Below are positions 1-5,749 of a stretch of 9,076 nt of DNA, in pieces (the stretch's first letter is position 1; every line of letters starts with the position of its first letter). The stretch spans positions 1 to 9,076 of the forward strand of contig JAKAAI010000072.1 in assembly GCA_021797055.1 (NCBI GenBank), in the 5' to 3' direction. The DNA comes from Thermoplasmata archaeon (lineage in GTDB: Archaea; Thermoplasmatota; Thermoplasmata; Thermoplasmatales; Thermoplasmataceae). Made by a program: the position numbers and the translations under genes. A model generated the notes under the pieces. It saw nothing but the letters and a program-made list of their open reading frames with translations. It searched no databases and was not told the origin of the DNA.

Positions 1-50
1 TTCTGTTCGAACCGATCCAATATCTTCTTTTGCTTCTATTGCCTGTAGCC

Positions 51-143
51 GTGATTGGCTTTGGAGTCATACAAACCAATCACTCCCCTGTATTTCATTA
101 TACAGGGGAATTATGCAACACACTTCAGGGAAATATACCTGAA
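51..143. other. three consecutive hairpins (structured element)
   Basis: Hairpin 1 pairs 51-58 (GTGATTGG) with 76-83 (CCAATCAC) and, past one bulged C at 59, 60-63 (TTTG) with 72-75 (CAAA); its loop is 64-71. Hairpin 2 begins at the very next base: 84-93 (TCCCCTGTAT) pairs perfectly with 100-109 (ATACAGGGGA) around a 6-nt loop. Hairpin 3 pairs 124-129 (TTCAGG) with 138-143 (CCTGAA) around an 8-nt loop. Neither side shows a T-run, so a simple terminator is not obvious. Possible identities are a structured RNA or 3' UTR, or the subterminal hairpins of an IS200/IS605-type element. The pairings are read directly; any function is unknown. Confidence 0.6.
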
Positions 144-245
144 ATAATATTGTCCCAAAGCCCATAAAAATTAACCAGAGAATAGCAACTATAATGGAAA
201 AACCAATAACTGAAGAATCCCAGGTTAAATAACATCTTATGGTGC

Positions 246-286
246 GAAAGAAAAACTCAGTGAAATAAGGGTTTATGGAATGAGTT
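246..286 (-). terminator. possible terminator of the minus-strand ligase gene
   Basis: Read on the minus strand, downstream of the ligase stop codon, a weak 6-bp stem (AACTCA at 281-286 complement, TGAGTT at 254-259 complement, 21-nt loop) runs into a T-rich tract, TTTTTCTTTC, at 255-246. Archaeal transcription commonly ends at T-rich tracts with or without a hairpin. The stem is short and the loop large, so the T-rich tract is the better part of the evidence. Confidence 0.3.
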
Positions 287-311
287 AAACTGATCGATGC
301 AAACTCACGTA

Positions 312-1862
312 TTAACTCTTATTCATATAGATCTCTTTAAGAGTTGCCTTATTCACTTTTCCGCTTCCGGTTTTCGGAAGTTCGCTTGTTATAAAGACAC
401 GTTTCGGGCATTTGTATGATGCCAATGAACTATTATTCTTACAGTAGTTTATTACATCCTCGGGAGACAAGCCCTCTCTTTGTGGAACAACAATGGCAGT
501 CACTACTTCAATCCATCTTTCATGGGGTGTCCCTATTACAGCTACTTCTTTTACATCTGGATGTGATGCAATGAAGCTTTCCACTTCCTGAGGATATATG
601 TTTTCACCTCCAGAAATAATCATTTCATCCATCCTTCCAAGGTAATACATTAAATTATTATCATCTACTCTTACGATATCTTTAGTATTGAACCAGCCTT
701 CTTCTGTGAAACGTTCGCGATTTAATTCGGGTCTATTAAGATAACCAGATATTATTGTGTCGCCCTTAAGTAACAGAACACCTTCGTTACTTTCGGACAG
801 CACGCCCCCCTCCTTCAGGTTTTGTGGCTTTACTATTCGGTATTTTGCTACTTGCTTCATTATCCTCCCCATTGATCCTAGCTTCCACGGTTCCTTTTCC
901 CTATAAGATACAACAAAACCCGAGGCCTCCGTAAGGCCGTATATCTCTCTTAGCGGTATCTTGAAAAATTCTTCGAAATATGAAATAATTGGGTCAGGAG
1001 TGGGCGAGCCTCCAAAGAAAATAAACCTGTAGCTAAATTCTTTTCGTTGTATATTTTTTTGGACCTTTAGAGTGTTAACAGTGTCCACTACCATTGTGGA
1101 AACAAGCCCAGACCAGGTAGCTTTCCTATTTATAGATGTGTTGATCCAATCGGATGCATTCCACCTCGGTAGGAGAATTATTTTCCCTCCAGAAAACAGT
1201 GCCGGAAGTGTTGCGCACTGAAGCCCCCCGACATGGAATAACGGCACATTGTTCAGGAGGATATCTGTTTGATTTAATTTCCAAGCATCCACTACCATGT
1301 GAACAGATGAAGAATTATTTCTGTGACTCTGTCGGACTCCTTTTGGCTTTCCTGTAGTTCCGCTGGTATACATGATCATAGCATCATCATCGTCCAGGGC
1401 CCAACTTCCGTCCGGATAAATCATTGATTGTTCCCTAGCATATATATGGGTGAAGCTGTTTTCTTCATTTTCGTTTCCTTGGACAACAAGTTTTATTGAC
1501 TGATCTAAGCCTAATATGGGTGCAAGTCTTGTTCTGTCCGCAGTAGAGAGAAAGAGACCCTTCAGATGTGCGTCCTTTATGACAAACTGTATGTCTTCAA
1601 TGGAAAATCTGTTGTTTATTGGAACTGCGACAGCACCGATTTTCCACACAGCATAGAATGATACGAGATAATCTATTGACATGGGTAGCAATATGCCGAT
1701 CCTGTCGTTTCGGGAGAGGCCGTTATTTGACAGATATTGCGACAATTTATCGGCCATTCTTCCGTACTCGTAGTATGAAATCTGTTTTCCAGATTCCTCT
1801 ACAGCAATATTTCTAGCGTATTCCATAACTGATATATCAAGGTACGATGCAAGACTAACCAT
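312..1862 (-). CDS. AMP-forming acyl-CoA ligase 1
   Basis: Adenylate-forming (ANL superfamily) ligase: carboxylic acid + ATP + CoA gives acyl-CoA + AMP + PPi, probably in the cytosol. From the chosen start it has 516 residues, a normal length. Visible core motifs are the ATP-binding loop TSGTTGKPKG (166-175), YGLTE (308-312), D395, which binds the ribose, R410 in the hinge, SGGENIYP (417-424) and the C-terminal catalytic lysine K501 in GSGKV. The usual Gly before D395 is replaced by Lys (TKD). The frame is open 18 bases further, to an ATG at 1880. The ATG at 1862 is preferred because the N-terminus then aligns without gaps to ligase 2 (shared LD at residues 8-9) and lies 33 nt from a TATA-like box. 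It is transcribed away from the plus-strand operon. Substrate unknown; medium-chain, branched or aromatic acids are all possible. Confidence 0.93.
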   Translation of the reverse strand: MVSLASYLDISVMEYARNIAVEESGKQISYYEYGRMADKLSQYLSNNGLSRNDRIGILLPMSIDYLVSFYAVWKIGAVAVPINNRFSIEDIQFVIKDAHLKGLFLSTADRTRLAPILGLDQSIKLVVQGNENEENSFTHIYAREQSMIYPDGSWALDDDDAMIMYTSGTTGKPKGVRQSHRNNSSSVHMVVDAWKLNQTDILLNNVPLFHVGGLQCATLPALFSGGKIILLPRWNASDWINTSINRKATWSGLVSTMVVDTVNTLKVQKNIQRKEFSYRFIFFGGSPTPDPIISYFEEFFKIPLREIYGLTEASGFVVSYREKEPWKLGSMGRIMKQVAKYRIVKPQNLKEGGVLSESNEGVLLLKGDTIISGYLNRPELNRERFTEEGWFNTKDIVRVDDNNLMYYLGRMDEMIISGGENIYPQEVESFIASHPDVKEVAVIGTPHERWIEVVTAIVVPQREGLSPEDVINYCKNNSSLASYKCPKRVFITSELPKTGSGKVNKATLKEIYMNKS

Positions 1863-1888
1863 TTTTACCTGAATTAACATGAAATCAA

Positions 1889-1899
1889 GAAATATTAAG
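1889..1899 (-). promoter_or_regulatory. TATA-like box for acyl-CoA ligase 1
   Basis: On the minus strand the sequence CTTAATATTTC is centred near 1895, 33 nt before the ATG at 1862. Archaeal transcription usually starts 24-28 nt after the TATA centre, predicting a start near 1868-1870 and a transcript with only a few leader bases. The ATG at 1880 would lie upstream of that point, so this box also argues for the shorter protein. Confidence 0.5.
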
Positions 1900-1922
1900 A
1901 ATTGTGGTAAGGAGATCTTAAT
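1894..1922. promoter_or_regulatory. inverted repeat, candidate operator
   Basis: ATTAAGA (1894-1900) and TCTTAAT (1916-1922) form a perfect 7-bp inverted repeat with a 15-nt spacer in the divergent promoter region. The left arm overlaps the TATA-like box of ligase 1, where a bound repressor would block transcription. Operators of acyl-CoA-responsive TetR-family regulators such as archaeal FadR are palindromic, but no match to a known site is claimed. A repeat of AT-rich heptamers can arise by chance, and no regulator gene is present in the window. Confidence 0.25.
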
Positions 1923-1983
1923 TTGAATAGCATGCAGATAATAAAATGTAGTAAAAAATATCGAATGTAATCGCGTCCCAGAA

Positions 1984-1997
1984 ATATTTTTAAATTA
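1984..1997 (+). promoter_or_regulatory. TATA box of the acyl-CoA operon
   Basis: ATATTTTTAAATTA is a good archaeal TATA box, preceded by a purine-rich AGAAA that could be the TFB-recognition (BRE) element. Its centre, near 1991, predicts a transcript start at about 2016-2020, only 5-9 nt before the ATG at 2025. No Shine-Dalgarno sequence lies before that ATG, so the first gene is probably translated from a leaderless or nearly leaderless message. It should drive the genes from 2025 to 7270. Confidence 0.7.
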
Positions 1998-2024
1998 TGA
2001 ATGCCATAACGACACGATAGCTTT

Positions 2025-3500
2025 ATGCTGAATATTTCAGAGATTCTTGATAGATCCACGGAGAAATGGCCTGGCAAGGTATTTATCAATTTTAACGACA
2101 GAACAACCACATTCAGAAATTTTCGGGAGGAAGTTCTCAGGTGGGTATCCTATTTAAGGGAAGCTGGCATAAAATCTGGGGACGTAATTTCTGTCTTTTC
2201 AAAGAACCGGCCAGAGATGCTTGAGCTATGGATGGCTGCAAACCGTATAGGTGCGATCTTTTCCCCATATAACTTCAACCTCAAAGTTGATGAGCTGAAG
2301 ATACTTGTAAATAACTCCAAACCATCAATAATGTTCACCGATTCACCATTAAAGGCTGATCTAGGCACAAAAATTGTAGGATTTGGAGAGGTAAATCTTT
2401 CTGATACGGACTCTTTTCTGAAGGAGACTGAGCCGGAAGAAGTTTCAACGCTTCTTTATACATCAGGCACTGAGTCCAATCCTAAAGGTGTCATGAATAC
2501 CCATTTGAACTGGTATAGTTCACTGATCAGTTCCATACACGACCTTGACTGGCGACATGAAGATATTTACCTGTTAAGCATTCCGTTGTACCACGTTGCC
2601 GGTTTGTATACATTTTTGGGATTCATGAATGTAGGTGCGCAAATTGTGCTTGAAACTATCCCGAATCCGACCGAAATAATTTCTCTCATTAATAAATATA
2701 ATGTCACATATCTTATTTTCCCTCCAACTGTTTTTATCGGGCTATCACAGGTCATGAGGGTACCTTTTAGCTCTGTTAAAAAGTGCATAAGTTTCGGGGC
2801 ATTTATAAGTGAATCGCAGTTCAATGAAGTTTCCAGAATATTTCCGGGCGTTCAGTGGAGAAATTACTACGGGATGACTGAGACAACACCAATGGGAACA
2901 ACCCTTCTACCAGATGATTTTGAGAGGAGGAAAGAATCAATTGGTAAACCTCATATTAATATCTCGTTGAAGCTTGTGAAGGAGGATGAGACTGAAGCAA
3001 AAGTAGGTGAAACGGGAGAAATTTTAATGAGGGGCCCAACTGTGGCAAAGGGTTATTTTAATGATGAAAAACGAACTAAAGCTTCCTTTGAAGGGGGATG
3101 GTTTAAATCCGGAGATCTTGCAGTAATGGACAAGGACGGTTTCCTTTACTTTGTGGATAGGAAAAAGGATATAATACGTACTGGTGGAGAAAATGTCCCA
3201 TCAATAGAGGTTGAAAGGGAACTTCTCACTCATAAATCCGTAGCTGAGGCTGCAGTAGTAGGCATTAAGCATTCCTACTGGATGGAAGCTGTTACGGCCT
3301 TTGTCACAGCCAAGAAAGGTCAGAATATAGACCCAGAAGAACTTACTGAGTATCTTAAAGGAAGAATAGCAAATTATAAAGTTCCAAAGAAGGTTATATT
3401 TCTAGACTCTTTGCCGCACAATGCAAGCGGAAAGATACTCAAAAAAGATCTCAGGGAAAATTTCAAGGATCTCTACTTAAATGATGGGATGAAAAAATGA
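2025..3500 (+). CDS. AMP-forming acyl-CoA ligase 2
   Basis: First gene of the operon, 491 residues, an ANL-superfamily acyl-CoA synthetase that would activate a carboxylate through an acyl-adenylate. Motifs: ATP loop TSGTESNPKG (146-155), YYGMTET (281-287), D364 in FKSGD, DRKKDIIRTGGEN (378-390) with hinge R379, and catalytic K470 in NASGKIL. The ATP loop departs from the usual TSGTTGxPKG, with Glu-Ser-Asn in place of Thr-Gly-x, a variant known in some bacterial fatty-acyl ligases; the Lys and final Gly are kept. The segment between the N-terminal region and the ATP loop is about 20 residues shorter than in ligases 1 and 3, which accounts for much of the length difference. The stop overlaps the next start by 4 bases (ATGA), so translation is likely coupled to the MaoC gene. 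Substrate not deducible. Confidence 0.93.
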   Translation: MLNISEILDRSTEKWPGKVFINFNDRTTTFRNFREEVLRWVSYLREAGIKSGDVISVFSKNRPEMLELWMAANRIGAIFSPYNFNLKVDELKILVNNSKPSIMFTDSPLKADLGTKIVGFGEVNLSDTDSFLKETEPEEVSTLLYTSGTESNPKGVMNTHLNWYSSLISSIHDLDWRHEDIYLLSIPLYHVAGLYTFLGFMNVGAQIVLETIPNPTEIISLINKYNVTYLIFPPTVFIGLSQVMRVPFSSVKKCISFGAFISESQFNEVSRIFPGVQWRNYYGMTETTPMGTTLLPDDFERRKESIGKPHINISLKLVKEDETEAKVGETGEILMRGPTVAKGYFNDEKRTKASFEGGWFKSGDLAVMDKDGFLYFVDRKKDIIRTGGENVPSIEVERELLTHKSVAEAAVVGIKHSYWMEAVTAFVTAKKGQNIDPEELTEYLKGRIANYKVPKKVIFLDSLPHNASGKILKKDLRENFKDLYLNDGMKK

Positions 3501-3916
3501 ACGAGCGCGAAACGATCACTGAAGGGAGGACAATAACAGAAACTGATGTGGTTATGTTCTCATACTTCACTGGAGATTGGACTTACCTTCACACTGACAA
3601 GGAGAAAGCCAATAAAAGCGCATTTGGGGAACGTGTCGCACATGGGTACCTTACCTTGGCGGTTGCTCTAGGTCTTGTGATAAGATCGGGAGCTATAAAC
3701 ACAAATCTCTTCATAGCCCTTAAGTCCATAGAAAGCGTTAAATTTCTTAAACCAGTAAAGATTGGAGATACCTTGACAGTGTCGTACCAGATGGAAACGG
3801 AACTTTCCGGAATGAAAGCAGACAAGGAAACTGTTAAGCTTACAGCGAAGACGTTTAACCAGAATAAGGAATGCGTGATGGAATTCGTCACCAAGCATTT
3901 GGAAAGATCTAAATAA
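3497..3916 (+). CDS. MaoC-type (R)-enoyl-CoA hydratase
   Basis: A single hot-dog-fold MaoC domain of 139 residues, the size of PhaJ-like (R)-specific enoyl-CoA hydratases, which add water across a 2-enoyl-CoA to give (R)-3-hydroxyacyl-CoA. The catalytic pair is visible as D27-x4-H32 in FTGDWTYLH, the position of Asp31/His36 in Aeromonas PhaJ. The family motif follows as FGERVAHGYL (43-52). The reading frame begins inside the previous stop codon (ATGA overlap), so it is translationally coupled. Its neighbour downstream is a thiolase-fold protein without a nucleophilic cysteine. In actinobacterial steroid side-chain degradation a MaoC hydratase (ChsH1/ChsH2) likewise feeds such a protein. A simple role in ordinary beta-oxidation is the alternative. 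Family assignment is firm; substrate is unknown. Confidence 0.92.
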   Translation: MNERETITEGRTITETDVVMFSYFTGDWTYLHTDKEKANKSAFGERVAHGYLTLAVALGLVIRSGAINTNLFIALKSIESVKFLKPVKIGDTLTVSYQMETELSGMKADKETVKLTAKTFNQNKECVMEFVTKHLERSK

Positions 3917-3923
3917 AAAGGAG
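3917..3923 (+). promoter_or_regulatory. Shine-Dalgarno site of the thiolase-fold gene
   Basis: AAAGGAG sits in the 15-nt gap after the MaoC stop, 8 nt before the ATG at 3932. The same heptamer with the same 8-nt spacing precedes ligase 3 (5735-5741), which supports both as true ribosome sites and fixes both starts. Confidence 0.8.
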
Positions 3924-3931
3924 AGAAAAGC

Positions 3932-5185
3932 ATGAAATCATACACAGAATTGAAAAATGAAAAGAAAAGAGTGGCAGTCATCGGGACGGGGCAGACAAAG
4001 TTCGAAGCCAGGAGCCCGAACAAAACCTATTATGAACTTGCAATGGAGGCTGCCATGATGGCGATAAGGGACGCAGAAATTGCTCCAGGTGGTGTGGATT
4101 CTGTTGTCTATGGTATATACAATGATCTTTTTGAGAGACAGATAATGCCAGACACGTATGTGCATGACTATATAGGAATGTATGGAAAACCGGGAATCAG
4201 AATAACGACGGGGGGAGCTACTGGAGGGTATGCTTTTAGAGCAGGATATTCTGAGGTGGCTTCCGGGCTCTCCGATGTTACAATGGTGATAGGTGTTGAA
4301 AAGGCACAAGACTGCTATGATTGGGCGCAAGGCAAAACAACGCCTGAAGTGATAAAGTCAATCGCATACAGTGCAGATATGACGTGGGAATTCCCTCTGG
4401 GTACCTCGGCGGCTTCATCGTATGCTATACTTGCATCGGCACATATGAAGAAATATGGGACAACTGAAGAGCAGGCAGCGCTGGTGAGCGTAAAGAATCA
4501 CGGAAATGCCATGGATAATCCATTTGCCCAGAGCCCTATGAAGATCACCGTTGATGATGTTATGCAGTCCCGGATGATATCGTATCCATTCAAGATGCTT
4601 GATTGCTCACTTTACACTGAGGGTGCATACGCACTTATCCTAGCAAGTGAAGAAAAAGTCAAGAAACTGGCTGTAAAAGATCCAGTATGGGTAATGGGAA
4701 TTGGATCGTCCAATGACAAATCTTTCACAGGATCGAGAACTATAAATGACCGTATGGGTAAATACGGCGACATAGCTGACCTCAGGAATCACTATGAATC
4801 TGCCGTACAAGCATATAAAATGGCCGGCATTCAAAACCCGAGGAAAGTCGTTGATGTTGCTGAACTTCACGATGCCTTCAGTCTGACCGAGATACAAGCT
4901 TACGAAGCCATGGGGTTCTGTGACAGAGGGGAAGGTGGAAAATTTATAGAGGACGGTGTACCAATGAAAGGAGGAGACCTTCCAGTTTCACCATCAGGCG
5001 GCTTACTTGGAGCCGGACATGCAGTCGGTGCAACTGGGGTAATGCAGATAGGCGAGATTGTTAACCAGCTAAGACATAGGGCTGGAAAAAGGCAGGTAGA
5101 AATAAAGAACGGAGTGGGCTTGGCACATTCCATAGGTGGACCAGGCTCATCTTACTGTTCTGTTTCTGTTTTGGGGGCGGAATAA
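3932..5185 (+). CDS. thiolase-fold protein lacking the catalytic Cys; candidate retro-aldolase
   Basis: A 417-residue SCP2/archaeal-type thiolase-superfamily protein. Retained landmarks: VAVIGTGQTKF near the N-terminus (14-24), ELHDAF (311-316), SPSGGLLGAGHAVGATG (353-369) with H363, and the C-terminal HSIGGPG (399-405). The segment that normally carries the nucleophile (xxxCASGG) reads TTGGATGG (92-99), placing Gly95 where Cys should be. Counting back 17 residues from the conserved Gly112 gives the same position. Without that Cys, normal thiolytic chemistry is not expected. Ltp2, the aldolase of steroid side-chain degradation, is also a thiolase-fold protein with Gly there and works with a DUF35 partner; a DUF35 gene follows here after one base. 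Unlike Ltp2 as I recall it, this protein keeps the GHxxGATG histidine, so it is not a simple Ltp2 orthologue. Alternatives: another C-C lyase or ligase, or a non-catalytic scaffold. Confidence 0.85.
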   Translation: MKSYTELKNEKKRVAVIGTGQTKFEARSPNKTYYELAMEAAMMAIRDAEIAPGGVDSVVYGIYNDLFERQIMPDTYVHDYIGMYGKPGIRITTGGATGGYAFRAGYSEVASGLSDVTMVIGVEKAQDCYDWAQGKTTPEVIKSIAYSADMTWEFPLGTSAASSYAILASAHMKKYGTTEEQAALVSVKNHGNAMDNPFAQSPMKITVDDVMQSRMISYPFKMLDCSLYTEGAYALILASEEKVKKLAVKDPVWVMGIGSSNDKSFTGSRTINDRMGKYGDIADLRNHYESAVQAYKMAGIQNPRKVVDVAELHDAFSLTEIQAYEAMGFCDRGEGGKFIEDGVPMKGGDLPVSPSGGLLGAGHAVGATGVMQIGEIVNQLRHRAGKRQVEIKNGVGLAHSIGGPGSSYCSVSVLGAE

Positions 5186-5186
5186 A

Positions 5187-5744
5187 ATGAAGACATCAAC
5201 GGAAAAGGCAAAAGAAACTCTCAGGAAGGAGCTCAAATCTGAGCCCTTGGAGAGCGTGATAGATAACATAATATCCGAGAAACTTGACCTCAACCCATCC
5301 GTTCTGGAACGTGAGAAATATTTTGAGGTTCCCGATAAGATGGTTATGTTTTATAAATACAGTTATGGCGAGCAGTCATTCTTCTTCTCGGAGCTCACGA
5401 ATCATGCACAACTCTTTGGTTCGAAGTGCAGAAATTGCGGAATGGTACATTTTCCTCCCAGATCTGTCTGCTCTGAATGCTATGGTGAAACAGATTGGGT
5501 AAAGGTAAGCCATGAAGGTACAGTTCTATCTAGCACAACATCGTGGTATGCAACTTCCGAATTTTTCGATAAAGTTCCATACGCGGTGGGTTATATTAAA
5601 CCCTCTAATGCAGATACCGGGATACTTCAGCGAATAGATCTTAAGGGGATGGAGACCATTGAACCCGGTACTAAGGTTATTGCAAGATTCAAGGAGAAAA
5701 GAAAAGGGGTGGTATCAGACTTCTGGTATGAAGTAAAGGAGTAG
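5187..5744 (+). CDS. DUF35 zinc-ribbon/OB-fold acyl-CoA-binding partner
   Basis: A 185-residue protein with a rubredoxin-like zinc ribbon (C81-x2-C84 and C95-x2-C98) followed by an OB-fold beta domain to the C-terminus: the DUF35 (ChsH2-C/YdcE-like) architecture. The helix just before the ribbon (FFFSELTNHAQLFGSKCRNC, 65-84) is the typical DUF35 N-terminal signature. DUF35 proteins bind acyl-CoA and form complexes with thiolase-fold enzymes, as in the archaeal thiolase/HMG-CoA synthase complex and Ltp2. Some 60 charged, apparently helical residues precede the signature, making it longer than the usual 130 or so. The frame is open upstream to an ATG at 5136, but that would overlap the thiolase gene by 50 bases; the ATG at 5187, one base after the thiolase stop, is preferred. 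The spacing suggests coupled, stoichiometric expression of the two. Confidence 0.9.
   Translation: MKTSTEKAKETLRKELKSEPLESVIDNIISEKLDLNPSVLEREKYFEVPDKMVMFYKYSYGEQSFFFSELTNHAQLFGSKCRNCGMVHFPPRSVCSECYGETDWVKVSHEGTVLSSTTSWYATSEFFDKVPYAVGYIKPSNADTGILQRIDLKGMETIEPGTKVIARFKEKRKGVVSDFWYEVKE
5735..5741 (+). promoter_or_regulatory. Shine-Dalgarno site of acyl-CoA ligase 3
   Basis: AAAGGAG lies at the very end of the DUF35 coding region, 8 nt before the ATG at 5750, identical in sequence and spacing to the site before the thiolase-fold gene. It fixes the ligase 3 start. Confidence 0.78.
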
Positions 5745-5749
5745 TTCAA

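Larger units (their letters stand above)
1..311. other. gene-free left flank
   Basis: No convincing coding region is seen on either strand. Two plus-strand frames stay open from the window edge for about 50 codons (one ends at the TAA at 165-167), but both are open at once, have no start in the window and run through strong inverted repeats, so they look like chance. A 12-codon ATG frame at 194-232 has nothing to support it. The stretch holds three consecutive hairpins (51-143) and a possible terminator for the minus-strand ligase gene, both listed separately. The 3' end of a gene lying to the left cannot be excluded. Confidence 0.55.

Noticed and set aside
1..20. GTTCGAAC resembling a tRNA T-loop
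   Set aside because: The flanking bases do not form a T-stem on either strand and no other tRNA arms follow.
3..167. Plus-strand open frame from the window edge with a leucine-rich hydrophobic stretch, like the tail of a membrane protein
   Set aside because: A second frame is open over the same bases, the hydrophobicity comes from T-rich DNA, and strong hairpins occupy the same bases.
194..232. Short ATG frame of 12 codons
   Set aside because: Too short, no ribosome site, and no recognisable product.
1863..1880. Upstream ATG adding 6 residues to ligase 1
   Set aside because: The TATA-like box predicts transcription beginning after it, and the N-terminus aligns to ligase 2 from the later ATG.
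3589..4023. Minus-strand frame of 144 codons
   Set aside because: It is antisense to the MaoC gene and the start of the thiolase-fold gene, both clearly real.
5136..5186. Upstream ATG adding 17 residues to the DUF35 protein
   Set aside because: It would overlap the thiolase-fold gene by 50 bases; the ATG at 5187 directly after the stop is the better start.
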